From Erythrophleum ivorense (Eukaryota; Streptophyta; Magnoliopsida; Fabales; Fabaceae): a stretch of 64,000 bases of DNA. The stretch covers positions 4,288,001-4,352,000 of the forward strand of contig JAIUCV010000001.1 in assembly GCA_026724425.1 (NCBI GenBank), read 5' to 3'. This document shows, piece after piece, positions 25,140 through 35,701 of this stretch (the stretch's first letter is position 1; every line of letters starts with the position of its first letter). The notes under the pieces are model-generated. The model had not been told where the DNA came from, did not search any database, and saw only the letters and a list, made by a program, of their open reading frames with translations. The position numbers and the translations under genes are program-made.

Positions 25140-26050
25140 TACTTGCTTCAACTATGCAAGTTTATTTAATGCATCACAGAAGCACATAAGTCCTTAAAAA
25201 CCAGAGCTTGCAGCCTTGCGGGAGACTCTTAATTGCAACAAGGGCTTGCTTATCACTTTCCAAAAGCAATGCCAAATCTTATCGTTGTGTTATAAAGAAT
25301 ATAAGTAATTATGCCTATCTTATGGGGAATGTGTCACTTGAATCAAAATTTTTGAATATTTTTTTTTTGTTTTTCTAACTCTTTATATATTACATCATTT
25401 TTTAATAATAAAAGATATATAATCTTATAATTTTTTATGAAAGAAATTCAAAATATATTATAAACTATAATTTCTAATAATAAATAAATAAATACGTTCT
25501 TTTTGGAAGTTATCTAATTGTTAATAAAAATACAAGAACATTATCATTTATCTTCTTAATAGCAGTTTATATAAATAAAAAAATATATTTTTATTTATCT
25601 TTTTATTAATAATTAAATGAAAAATTATCTTCTTATTTAATAAAAAAGGAAAGAAAAAAAATTAAAGATACTTTGAATTATTATAATTAAGAAGTTAAAT
25701 GATAGTTATATATTATTAATTAGAAGATATACACTGTAACTGTTTTATAAATAATCGAATTGTTACATAGTGAGAAGACAAATAAAAAAAAAATCTCACA
25801 GAAAAAAAGGAAACAAATAAATGAAATTGAAGAGATAATTGAAGATATGTTAAGTTAATATAAATGGTCTATTCGTTTATAAAAATATAAAAAAGGATAC
25901 AAGAAAGAATTATTTCTAATCCTCTTTTTAACAATTAGATATATAAAATAAAATATGTTATTAAAATATATTTAAATTTTTTGATTATAAATAAGAAGGT
26001 TAAAAAAATTAAACTAAAGTGATAGTTGTGTTCGTTTTGGAAGGTCACTA
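25140..26050 (+). repeat. Duplicated intergenic block, copy 1
   Basis: Matches 29920-30800 in the same order, from TTTATTTAATGCATCACAGA and CAACAAGGGCTTGCTTATCA through AATAAAAGATATATAATCTT to TTGATAAAACACT, with scattered substitutions and small indels. The spacing is about 4.8 kb, so the F-box gene lies between the copies. The block ends in a shorter copy (26085-26300) of the element that precedes the F-box genes. Confidence 0.75.
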
Positions 26051-26084
26051 AGGAAAGATTTTTATTATTTGATAAAACACTCTT

Positions 26085-26300
26085 AATTAATTAAGTAGAA
26101 GAAAGCAAGTGGAAGAAGGAATCCTTAATAAAATAACATTTTTTTTCTTAACAAAACTTTAAAAAGTTGATTTAAATGATTTGTTGAGCAAGAACCTCTC
26201 AACAAATTAGTTGACATTAGAAATAAAAAATAAAACTGTCAATAGTTATATAGAAGAAACGTCGTAGAAAAATGATTTTCCAACCAAATATATAGAATTG
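26085..26300 (+). repeat. Short F-box-upstream-like unit
   Basis: Runs AGAAGAAAGCAAGTGGAAGA, AATAACATTTTTTTTC, GATTTGTTGAGCAAGAACC, CTCAACAAATTAGTTG, CCAACCAAATATATAG. Sister copies lie at 30835-31040 and 33904-34120. It is also a diverged relative of the proximal F-box upstream region (for example 27845-28030). Confidence 0.7.
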
Positions 26301-26700
26301 AATTTTTTTTCTTTTTGCTACCTAATTTGAAAAGGAGAGAAAGATTACATGCATATATGTACCTAATCGGATCATTGTCTTCTTTAGAATTACTAGAACC
26401 CCGCCTTGAAACATCAAGATTGGACTCCCACTCCCTGTACTCGTTGTCGCGATGGCCTCCATGTCTTCCGTCCCCCATATATGTACCTAACTGCTAAAAA
26501 CTACAGAAAATCAACAAACGCAGAATGTTTGCTAATAAAACCCCAAACCCAAAACACGACGTGGCTATGAATAAATATGTTAAGAGTAAAGTGGCTAATA
26601 TGAAGCTAGAATTGGAAGGCGAAGACGGAAATAGATAACTGACCCCAGAAATTACGGAGACAGATAGGCGCGCAACGATTCCCCATCCTCACGGGAAACC
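26301..26700. other. Intergenic, unique stretch
   Basis: Higher GC than its surroundings around 26380-26480 and 26620-26700, including GGCGCGC. Partial similarity to 34120-34160 (TTTGCTA, AAAAGGAGAGAAAGATT) shows it is part of the local duplication. No gene is supported. Confidence 0.4.
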
Positions 26701-27150
26701 TGAATAGATTGTATGAATTATTAAAATCTCTCGATGCTTTAATTTTTAAATTTCTTTCAAATTATTTTAAAACTTATAACTTGATGTACTTAGATATTAG
26801 CTTAATCTTTTTATTTTTAAAAAATAAATATATAACTTGATCCAATAAAAAAATATGTATTAAATTACAAATTTTAAGAATGTAATCCATATAAAAAATT
26901 AAGTAAATGAAAAAAAATTAAAATATTAAAAGATATATCTTAAAAGAAACAGAGTATAGAAGGGATTCTTAACCAAATAACCTTTTTTTTTTAAACTAAA
27001 TTTTACAAAATAGATTTAAGTGATTTATTCAATAACAAACTCTCAACAAATTAATTGAAAAAAAAAATAAAAAAACATAGTATTTATTTATAATTATGCA
27101 AATGAAACCAAATAAAAAAAAGGATATCTCAACCATATATATGTATTAAT
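26701..27150 (+). repeat. Orphan copy of F-box upstream region (no gene attached)
   Basis: Starts at about TTAAAATCTCTCGATGCTTT and follows the same series as 27620-28050: TAACTTGATGTACTTAGATA, AACTTGATCCAATAAAAAAA, AAAAGATATATCTTAAAAGA, CTCTCAACAAATTAATTG, CTCAACCATATATATG. It stops where an F-box start would be expected. Confidence 0.75.
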
Positions 27151-28105
27151 ATATATAAGTAAATGTTTTACTAAAAATATATAAATTTTTTATCTTTAAA
27201 ATATATTTTGTAATTTAATTTTCAATTTTTAACTAAAATATCTTGTATTAATATATAATTTTAATTAAACTATACATCATTTTAATATATAAAAAATTAA
27301 TATATAACTCATATAATATATTATTTACATTAAATAAATAATAAATTTATAATATATTATATTAGTTGATATTATTGAACTTAATATAAAAACAACATAA
27401 TTAAGCATGAAGACGTAACAAGCTGACAAGCTGCCCCACAATATAGTTTCATCCTTGAGTATATAATTTCTCGTTTTTATTTGTTAGGTAATTTAAATAC
27501 TTGGCACATGATTGTTGAGAATTAAAATGAAAAATAGGATAATTGATTTTTTCTGCTTTTGGTTGGATATTATAGCTAAAAATAATAATAATGACATAAT
27601 TTGGTTGAGAAAATATACAATTTGATTATTAAAATCTCTCAATGCTTTAATTTTTCAATTTCTTTCAAATTATTTTAAAACTTATAACTTGATATACTTA
27701 GATATTAATTTAATCTTTTTAACAAATAAATATATAACTTGATCCAATAAAAAAAATATGTATTGAATTACAAAATTTAAGAGTCTAATCCATATAGAAA
27801 ATTAAATAAATGAAAAAACCTAAAACATTAAAAGATATATCTTAGAAGAAGGGATTCTTAACCAAATAACCTTTTTTTTAAATGAAATTTTTAAAAATAG
27901 ATTTAAGTGATTTGTTCAACAAGAAACTCTCAACAAATTAGTTGGAAAAAAAGGATTAAAAAAACTCTTAGTATTTATCTATAATTATGCAAAAGAAACC
28001 AAGTTGAAGAAGGATTTCTCGACCATATACATATATATATATATATATATGTAAGTCAATGTCCATTATCACTAGCTTTGTTGGCATGTGTTTTTTTTTG
28101 TGGAG
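27151..28105 (+). promoter_or_regulatory. Upstream region of the F-box gene (duplicated unit)
   Basis: About 0.95 kb found again before the F-box stub (32870-33844) and before the F-box pseudogene (34800-35701). Landmarks in order: ACTAAAAATATATAAATTTT, AGCATGAAGACGTAACAAGC, GAGAATTAAAATGAAAAATAGG, AATCTCTCAATGCTTTAA, CTTGATCCAATAAAA, CTCAACAAATTAGTTGG. An (AT)n tract at 28027-28050 may serve as TATA region; the pseudogene has CATATATATG there. TSS and 5'UTR are inferred, not seen. Confidence 0.55.
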
Positions 28106-29272
28106 ATGGAGATTATGCTTCAACTTGATCACTGGGCAGAGATTAATAATGATTTATTGGATGAAATCATTCAATATATTGATTGCTATGGTGACTACCT
28201 TCGTTTTCGATCTGTGTGTAAAAATTGGCATTTGATGTTGCCAAAACTTTCAAGATACACCAAGCTTCCCTTGCTCTTGTTGCCATTTGATAAAGAAAGT
28301 GATACTATACGCCCATTTTATCATGTTAGGGAAAGAAAAGTGATTCACAACATAGAGTTACCAGAGACAAAGAATACCGCATTTCGTGGATCGTGTTATG
28401 GATGGTTGATTATGATTGGGTTAGATGGAGCAGTGCAAATGTTGGAGCCATTCACGAGGGTTTGTATTGATCTTCCACCATTATCAACTTTTCCAGATGT
28501 AGTTGACTATCATTGTGATAGAATTGGCGAAGAATACACTATAAGACATAAAAGTGGCACAACCTACTACGTTAATCACTTTTTTATGCAAAATGCTTAT
28601 GTTGACAAGATCATCATATCATCCCCTCCTGATGATGATGATTCAGATTTCATGGCTATAGCTATTTATGGAGAGTCCTATAAATTATGTTATTGTAGGC
28701 GGGGTGACAAAACATGGTCAGATTTTCCAACACAAGGAGGTTATTTTTGTGATGTCATATTTCATGAAGGGCATATTTATGCCAAAAGTTACAATGATCA
28801 CATATATAAATATGACATGAAAACTATGGCAAATAATATTAGTATAGCAAAACATGTATCTGACGATGTTTTTTGTCGAAGTTACCTAGTAGAGATGGGT
28901 GGTGATTTGCTTGTGGTAACAAGACACTTTAATTATAGTGAAATTAGGAAGGGTATTATTTATCGCACTACTGGATTTCTAGTGTATAAATTGGTTGAAT
29001 CCAAAGGAGATGAAGAAGCAAGATGGTTAGAGATGCAAAGTTTGGGTGATTACGTGATAATGCTTGGAATCAATTCTTCTGTGAGCGTATTGCCTCTCTC
29101 AATTTCAAGTAATAATAGAAATTGTATCTATTATTCAGATGACGATTTGGAGGCTCAATTTTCAAGTAAAGGAGGTCACGACAATGGTGTATTTGATTTA
29201 GAAAATCAAACAATTCATCATTTTTTCCCTGACTCCGACCGTATTTGTTCAGTTCCCGTTTGGCTATTATGA
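28106..29272 (+). CDS. F-box/DUF295 protein (SKIP23-like)
   Basis: Intact single-exon gene. From the upstream ATG at 28088 it gives 394 residues; I prefer the ATG at 28106 (388 residues, starting MEIMLQLDHWAEI) because the other start adds only MFFFVE from a poly-T run and the paralogues conserve the second ATG. In 394-residue numbering, an F-box lies at about 15-52 (WAEINNDLLDEI, then FRSVCKNWHLM). It should bind SKP1 and place the protein in an SCF E3 ubiquitin ligase. A DUF295 domain, probably a beta-propeller, fills about 85-375, with the signature stretch GSCYGWLIMIGLDGAVQMLE and a characteristic C-terminal NGVFDLENQTIHHFFP. Length is normal for the family. No signal peptide or membrane segment is seen. 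The substrate is unknown. A decayed paralogue lies at 35702-36861. Confidence 0.92.
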   Translation: MEIMLQLDHWAEINNDLLDEIIQYIDCYGDYLRFRSVCKNWHLMLPKLSRYTKLPLLLLPFDKESDTIRPFYHVRERKVIHNIELPETKNTAFRGSCYGWLIMIGLDGAVQMLEPFTRVCIDLPPLSTFPDVVDYHCDRIGEEYTIRHKSGTTYYVNHFFMQNAYVDKIIISSPPDDDDSDFMAIAIYGESYKLCYCRRGDKTWSDFPTQGGYFCDVIFHEGHIYAKSYNDHIYKYDMKTMANNISIAKHVSDDVFCRSYLVEMGGDLLVVTRHFNYSEIRKGIIYRTTGFLVYKLVESKGDEEARWLEMQSLGDYVIMLGINSSVSVLPLSISSNNRNCIYYSDDDLEAQFSSKGGHDNGVFDLENQTIHHFFPDSDRICSVPVWLL

Positions 29273-29826
29273 ATTGAGTCAAATATGTTATCTAATGGTA
29301 GTTAGTAATTTTAATATTCATATTTGAGTTTTTTTTTTGAGTTGTCTAAACAAAAATCTTTATTATTATTAATAGATTACTGTTTTTGAAGATATATAAT
29401 TTGTTGAATTTCAATTGTATCCATGTCATTAGTTATTACTTATTAGCCAATGAGTTAAAATTGTCAAACAGCATTATCGGTAGCATAAAACAACGACTTT
29501 CATTACATGTAACATTAAAAAAAATTCTTGGATAATTTTCATAGTTTTCTTACTTTTTATATATCGCATTAGTCTCTGCTAATTCCTCGTTGGAAATATT
29601 TTAAATGGATCCACTATAATGAAGTCTCTAACATGTCATTCAATAATAGTAGAGAAGAAACCGCCAAAATGGGAGGCATAGGAATGAATGCAGTGCTTAA
29701 CCTCCTACATGCATCTGTCAAATGTCCATAGAAATATCAAAATTATTAAAAAATATAAGCCAGATAATTATAACAGTATCAACACATAATCAGGAAAAGT
29801 GGATTCAACTTATGTCACTGCCATAG
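29273..29826 (+). other. 3' flank of the F-box gene and spacer
   Basis: 29273-29430 (AATATGTTATCTAATGGTAG, TAATATTCATATTTGAG, AAGATATATAATTTGTTGAA) is also found after the pseudogene (36862-37025). The duplicated unit therefore extended past the stop codon and probably includes the 3'UTR. The rest, 29431-29826, is unassigned. Confidence 0.55.
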
Positions 29827-30096
29827 CTACTTTTTATGGAAAATGTTCTTGCGAAGGCTGTTCACGTCCATCACATGATTTCTGCGATATTCATCTGCTA
29901 TCAAATTAAGCATCAACTGCCTCATTTTATTTAATGCATCACAGAAGCACATAAGTCCTGCAGCCTCGCAGGAGACTCTTAATTGCAACAAGGGCTTGCT
30001 TATCACTTTCCGAAAGCAATGCCAAAGTTCATCTTTTCGTTGTAAAGAATATATGTAATTATGTCTTTTTGTTGAAGAATGTATCACTTGAGTCAA
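29827..30096 (-). pseudogene. Unidentified coding-like fragment, 89 residues
   Basis: A minus-strand frame ending ...FCDALNKMRQLMLNLIADEY, RRNHVMDVNSLRKNIFHKK and stop. Amino-acid composition looks protein-like (amphipathic helix, basic C-terminus), unlike the low-complexity frames nearby. I do not recognise the family. A second copy of its first half at 25150-25330 has lost the frame and departs at about 25155, right where the LNKM-coding part begins. It is most likely a relic of a C-terminal exon carried within the duplicated block; a small real gene cannot be excluded. Confidence 0.3.
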
Positions 30097-30800
30097 AATT
30101 ATTGGATTTTTTTTTGTTTTTTCAACTCTTTATATATTACATCTTATTTTTTTAATAATAAAAGATATATAATCTTATAATTTGTTGTCAAAGAAATTCA
30201 GATTATATTATAAACTATGAATTTCTAATAAATAAATATGTTCTCTTTGAAAGTTATCTAATTGTTAATAAAGATATAAAGAACACATTATCATTTATCC
30301 TCTTACTAGCAGTTTTATATAAATATATATATATATATATATTCTTATTTATCTTTTTAATAATAATTAAATAAAAAATTCTCTTCTTTTTATTAAAAAG
30401 GAATGTAAAAATAATTAAGGATTTTTTGACTTATTATAATTAAGAAGTTAAGTGATAATTATATTTTACTAATTAGAAGATATACATTGTTATTGGGTGT
30501 AATTGTCACATAGTGAGAAGACAAATAAAAAAAATCTCACGAACAAAAGAAAATAAATAAATAAAATTAAAGAGATAATTGAAGATATGTTATGTTAATA
30601 TATATGGTCTATTCGTCGACAAAAATATAGAAAAGGATACAAGAAAAAATTATCTCCAATTCTCTTTTTAACAATTAGATAAATAAATAAACGATTTTAT
30701 TAAAATATATTTCAACTGTTTGATTGTAAATAAGAAGATAAAAAAAAATAAAACCAAAGTGATAATTGTATTTATTTTAGAAGTCATTGAGAAAATATTT
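29920..30800 (+). repeat. Duplicated intergenic block, copy 2
   Basis: Partner of 25140-26050. Both copies carry CTCTTAATTGCAACAAGGGC, ATTACATC before TTTTTAATAATAAAAGATAT, AGAAGATATACA, ACATAGTGAGAAGACAAAT and TTGAAGATATGTTA. Copy 2 has an extra (AT)n microsatellite at about 30322-30342. Confidence 0.75.
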
Positions 30801-30834
30801 TCATTATTTAATAAAACACTGCAAATTAATTCAG

Positions 30835-31040
30835 TAGAAGAAACTAAATGGAAGAAGGGACTCTTAACCAAATGACATCCTTTTTAAATGAAATTTGAAA
30901 AAAATGATTTAAGTGGTTTATTGAACAAAAATAAATAAATTCTCGACGAATTACTTGGCATTAATAAAAAAAAACTGTCAACAATTATCTGTAATTATAT
31001 AAAAGAAATATAGTAGGAAAAAGATTTCTTAACCAAATAT
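30835..31040 (+). repeat. Short F-box-upstream-like unit, left arm of palindrome
   Basis: GGAAGAAGGGACTCTTAACC, GAAATTTGAAAAAAATGATT, AAGTGGTTTATTGAACAAA. Sister of 26085-26300 and 33904-34120. Reverse complement of the first part of 31070-31175, with the poly-G tract between. Confidence 0.7.
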
Positions 31041-31054
31041 AAGTAGCTTTTTTT

Positions 31055-31072
31055 GGGGGGGGGGGAGGGGGG
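31055..31072 (+). repeat. Poly-G tract
   Basis: An 18-bp run of G with one A, preceded by about eight T. Very unusual in this AT-rich window; it sits at the centre of an inverted repeat. Confidence 0.95.
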
Positions 31073-31460
31073 TTAACTAATTTGTTGAAAGCTTCTTATT
31101 CAACAAATCACTTAAATCATTTTTTTCAAATTTCATTTTAGGAAAATGTTATTTGGCTAAGAATTCTTTCTTTCACTCGGTTTCTTTTCACCTATATCCT
31201 TTAATAATTTAGATTTTTTATCAATTTAATTTTCTATATGAAGTGGACTCTTAAAATCTGTAATTCAATGCATATGATTTTTTTATTGGATCAAATTATA
31301 TATTTATTTTAAAAAAATTAACCTAATATATAAGTATATCAAGTTATAAGTATTAAAAGAATTCAAAATAAATTTAAAAATTAAAAGTTGAGAGATTTTT
31401 TTTAATCAAATTGCATATTTTCTCAACTAGTTTATGTCATTATCATTCTCTTCATCAATA
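31073..31460 (-). repeat. Inverted copy of F-box upstream region
   Basis: Minus-strand reading gives the series seen before the F-box genes: GAGAAAATATGCAATTTGAT, TTTGAATTCTTTTAATAC, TAACTTGATATACTTATATA, AATTTGATCCAATAAAAAAA, then AATGATTTAAGTGATTTGTT. No F-box coding sequence is attached. Confidence 0.7.
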
Positions 31461-31720
31461 ATAAATTCAACGCATATGATTTTTTTTATTGGATCAAATT
31501 TTATATTTATTTTAAAAAAATTAACCTAATATATAAGTATATAAAGTTATAAGTATTGGAAAAATTTGAAATAAATTTAAAAATTAAAACTTTGAGAGAT
31601 TTTTTTTTTATCAAATTATATATTTTCTCAACTGCTTTATGTCATTATCATTCTCTTCATCTATAATTTCCAAAAGTAGACAAAATCAATCATCCTATTT
31701 TTCATTTTAATTATAATCAA
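31461..31720 (-). repeat. Second inverted partial copy of F-box upstream region
   Basis: Tandem partial duplicate of 31250-31460: CATATGATTTTTTTTATTGG, TAACCTAATATATAAGTATA, CTCAACTGCTTTATGTCATT occur in both. It extends further into the distal part of the unit (CATCCTATTTTTCATTTTAA). Confidence 0.7.
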
Positions 31721-32800
31721 TCTTGTGCAAGGGATTCAAATTGCTTAAAAATAAAAGGGGAGATTATATAGTCATGCAAGAAGTACGCTATTCGCACCAT
31801 GACGTGTTATGTCTTCAAAGGTTTAATTATGCAACACCTGTTAAACTTTGCTCTTTGGTATATTATATTAAACTTGATAGTACAAGATCATATAATATGA
31901 ATGATGGCGAAGGAGAAGTGTACAAACTACAAAAGCTCTAACCTTCTCTACAGATTCCAAGACCCTCGCTCTTGAGGGAGGGGCTTTTCGCTGTTTGGCT
32001 CACACATTAACTAACGCTCTTAGCTTCCTCAACTGAATATGCCTCCCTTTTGCATTAATGTCTAGAATATACCCTGTGAACATTCTAATTTGATTTGAAA
32101 TTTTTTTAATAAATAAATTTGAAGTTTTGGATCATCTTTCAGTATCTTCACTCATTAATTTAATTCAGTTCGCAAATCTTGTAAAGAAATCACGTGTGTT
32201 GACCCTAAACTTGATCATAATTATTTAACAAAAAGTACGAACAAAGAAATCTCTCAAGTAAAAAAAAAAAGAGAATATTATTCAGTAACCGTACGCAACA
32301 AATACCGTATTCATTTTTTTCAGTTGACCTTCAACTTTTTTCTTTTTTAACCCTTACGGTTATGGCGTTACATTCTTTTTTTTCTCTTTGACCAATTATA
32401 GCATTACATTCCTGAATTTTAGAAATATAGTATTTTTTTTTCTTTTGTCAATTCATATAAATATATTATATAAAAAATAAAACCTAAAATTTGAAATGTG
32501 CACCCTCCGACATTTAGAGTTCAAGAAAAGAAACAATTGAAGCTCTTGAACAATAAATCAATATACTGCCAGCTCAGAAAATAAAAGCCATAACCAACAT
32601 TTATAAACTAATACCTTGTCATACATTAATTATGAAAAATTTAGGGCCACATCAGCCATTGTATAGTTTCCATTGTACAGAAGAATACGTAATTTCACTA
32701 ATTTGTGATTGTCTCCTTCCTCTTCCTATGAATACTTCTAAAAAAATAACAGAAATATAATAAGCATAGCCATAGTTCTGTATGTTTACTCAATTGATTT
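31721..32800. other. Intergenic
   Basis: Holds one short plus-strand frame (31723-31941) without recognisable motifs. The stretch 32330-32460 is rich in poly-T. No RNA gene or mobile-element end was found. Confidence 0.4.
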
Positions 32801-32809
32801 TACCTTTTC

Positions 32810-33844
32810 GCATAATGCGAACCTTTTCACTGTTATTTATTGACATTATGAATGTCCGAATCTACCTAGTTACTATTAGATTACAATACACTTTTTCCGT
32901 TTTATTAAAATTATATAAATTTTTTATATTTAAAAACTATATTTTAGTTTAATTTTAAATTTTTTAACAAAAATATCTTTTATTAATATATTAATTATGT
33001 ATCATTTTAACATATAAGAAAATTTTAATATATAAACTCAAACAAAATATTACTTACTTTAAATAAATAATAAATTTATAATATATTATGTTAGGTTATT
33101 TTATCGAGCTTAATACAATATATCTCATGGGTAGGAAAATTAAGCCTGAAGACATTACAAGTTGACAAGTTGTCGTGCGCACAGTATAGCTTCATCCCCG
33201 ACTATATAATCCTCCTTTTTTTTTCGGTTAAGCAATTTAACTACCTTGAACATGATTTTTGGGAATTAAAATGAAAAACAGGCTAATTGATTTTATCTAC
33301 TTTTATTTGAATATTATAGATGAAGAGAATGATAATGACATAAGCTGGTTGAGAAAATATACAATTTGATCATTAAAATCTCTCAATGCTTTAATTTTTA
33401 AATTTATTTCACATTCTTTTAAAAGTTATAACTTGATATACTTATATATTAGCTTAATCTTTTCAAAAAATAAATATATAATTTGATCCAATAAGAAAAT
33501 AATATTTATTGAATTTCAAATTTCAAGAGTCTAATCCATATACAAAATTAAATACATAAAAAATCGTAAAACATTAAAAAAAATTCTTAGAAGAAATTGA
33601 GCGGAAGAAGGAATTCTTAACCAAATAACTTTTTTCTGAATGATATTTTAAATGGTAGATTTAAGTGATTTGTTCACGAAGAGACTCTGGACAAATTAGT
33701 TGGGGCAAAAAAAAAAAAATACCCCTTAGTATTTATCTATAATTATGCAAAAGAAACCAAGTAGAAGAAAGGTTTTTCAACCAAATATATATACACACCC
33801 ACCCACCCTATAAGCCTACGCTCACTATCATTAACTTGGTTAAG
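32810..33844 (+). repeat. F-box upstream region attached to a gene stub
   Basis: Follows 27151-28105 and 34770-35701 closely, including ATAAGAAAATTTTAATATATAAA, GAAGACATTACAAGTTGACA, GAGAATGATAATGACATAA and CTTGATATACTTATATATTA. The (AT)n tract of the intact gene is replaced here by ATATATATACACACCCACCC (33786-33805). Confidence 0.75.
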
Positions 33845-33903
33845 ATGCATTTTTCGGCGGACATGGACATTGTACTCCAACTTGATCAATGAACAAAGAT
33901 TAA
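33845..33903 (+). pseudogene. F-box/DUF295 5' stub (about 60 bp)
   Basis: GCATTTTTCGGCGGACATGG, then ACATTGTACTCCAACTTGAT and CAATGAACAAAGATTAAT. This is the start of the F-box gene (compare 28086-28147 and 35688-35747), corresponding to about the first 15 residues, with a TGA in the frame where TGGGCA is expected. At 33904 it breaks directly into a different repeat (33904-34120). Only the beginning of the gene survives. It shows a third gene copy once existed or was captured here. Confidence 0.75.
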
Positions 33904-34120
33904 TTAACTAGAAGAAAGTAAGTGAAAGAAGGAATTCTTAACATAATAACATTTTTTTTAAAAAAAACTTTAAAAAAATTGATTTAAGTGATTTGTTGAG
34001 CAAGAAACTCTCAACAAATTAGTTGATATTTAAAAAAAAATACTTTCAATAGTTATCTACAATTATATAAAAGAAACCTAGTAAAAAAATGATTTCCCAA
34101 CCAAATATATATAACTGAAT
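33904..34120 (+). repeat. Short F-box-upstream-like unit fused to the stub
   Basis: Sister copy of 26085-26300: AACTAGAAGAAAGTAAGTGA, AAGGAATTCTTAACATAAT, GATTTGTTGAGCAAGAAAC, CCAACCAAATATATATAACT. The shared AAAAGGAGAGAAAGATT continues to about 34163. Confidence 0.7.
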
Positions 34121-34539
34121 TTTTTTTTCTTTTTGCTATGTAATTTAAAAAGGAGAGAAAGATTTCCTGAATATTTGATCGATTCAAAATTCAAAAACAA
34201 AAAACAGAAAAATAGGGGGGGAAGATCAGATTACTTAGTTATTGAATCGATTCAAAATTCGAATACCAAGAGCGTCTCGCGAAAGATGATAATGATGACG
34301 AACCCTTGCGCTAATCGAATCGCACAGTGGATGTGTGGGCTTTGCATAACTCAATCGCCAGCAACGATTTGATGTTCAGGAAGAGGTCGGGTCGGTTTAC
34401 ATCACCCGCATTCATCGGGTTAAAAATATCCTTTTTTCACAAATGACCCAGGTCCATATCCAATGTCCCAATAAAAGACTAATCCTTATATTTTTATTTG
34501 TTAGATTTTTTAACCGAAAAAAAAAGTGTACAAAAATTT

Positions 34540-34727
34540 TTTTAGAAGAGTTATTTATGTACGTTCGCGGTAACCCTGAACCCACTGGGCATGTGCTCTG
34601 CGGTTGTACCATTGCGTATAAATTGTGGGACATTCTTGTTCCTTCAAATAGGGAAGCGATATTTTTCACTTCATCACTTATGCCCAGGCTAGACCCTCAA
34701 CTTACAGGAGGATTCCCATTTGTATGA
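34540..34727 (+). pseudogene. Possible non-LTR retrotransposon zinc-binding (zf-RVT) fragment
   Basis: Plus-strand translation reads NPEPTGHVLCGCTIAYKLWD, then ILVPSNREAIFFTSSL. This resembles the region after reverse transcriptase in plant LINEs (NPETxxHVLRDCxxAxxVWxxLxPxxxxxxFFxxxL). The expected CxxC pair before it is not seen and nothing else of a LINE is present nearby. GC content is higher than its surroundings. Identification rests on one short motif. Confidence 0.4.
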
Positions 34728-34769
34728 AGTAATGTCATAGTGATTAACTTTGGGTACTAATTGTTGGAT

Positions 34770-35701
34770 GCTTTGGCATGATGAATGTCCTAATTCATCT
34801 AGTTATTGTTAGATTAAATTACATTTTTTTTAGAGTTTTATTAAAAATATATAAATTTTTTTATCTTTAAAATATATTTTTTAATTTAATTTTCAATTTT
34901 TAACAAAAATATCTTATAAAATTATACATTATTTTAATATATAAACTCATATAATATATTATTTACATTAAATAAATAATAAATTTATAATATATTATAT
35001 TAGTTGATATTATCGAACTTAAACGCACAATATAGCTTCATCCTCGACTATGTAATCTCTCTTTTTATTTGTTAAGTAACTTAAATACTTTGCATATGAT
35101 TGTTGAGAATTAAAATGAAAAATAGGATAATTGATTTTGTCTACTTTTGTTTGGATATTGCAGATGAAGAGAATAATAATGACATAAATTGGTTGAGAAA
35201 ATATACAATTTGATTATTAAACTCTCTCAACGCTTTAATTTTTAAATTTCTTTCAAATTATTTTAAAACTTATAACTTGATATACTTAGATATTAGCTTA
35301 ATATTTTTTAAAAATTGCATATATAACTTGATCCAACAACAAAAATAATATGTATTGAACTACAAATTTAAGAGTCTAATCCATATAGAAAATTAAATAT
35401 ATGAAAAAATCTAAAATATTAGAAGATATATCTTAAAAGAAACAGAGCAGAAGAAGGAATTCTCAACCAAAAAACTTTTTTTTCTAAAATGAAAATTCAA
35501 AAATAGATTTAATTAAATGATTTATTCAACAAGAAACTCTCAACAAATTAGTTGGAGAAAAAGGAAAAGAAATAAAAACTCTTTGTATTTATCTGTAATT
35601 ATACAAAAGAAACCAAGTAGAAGAAGGATTTCCCAACCATATATATGTAAGTCAATGCCCATTATCATTAACTTGGTTAGGATACGTTTTTCTTGTGGAG
35701 A
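34770..35701 (+). repeat. Upstream region of the F-box pseudogene (duplicated unit)
   Basis: Same series as 27151-28105: ATGAATGTCCTAATTCATCT (shared with 32838), TATAATATATTATATTAGTTG, GAGAATAATAATGACATAA, AATAATATGTATTGAACTAC, CTCAACAAATTAGTTGGAG, CATATATATGTAAGTCAATG. It leads straight into the pseudogene start. Confidence 0.75.

Noticed and set aside
34133..34372. 79-codon plus-strand frame sharing a start with a frame at 26315
   Set aside because: The shared part is duplicated non-coding DNA and the two frames diverge completely after about ten codons.
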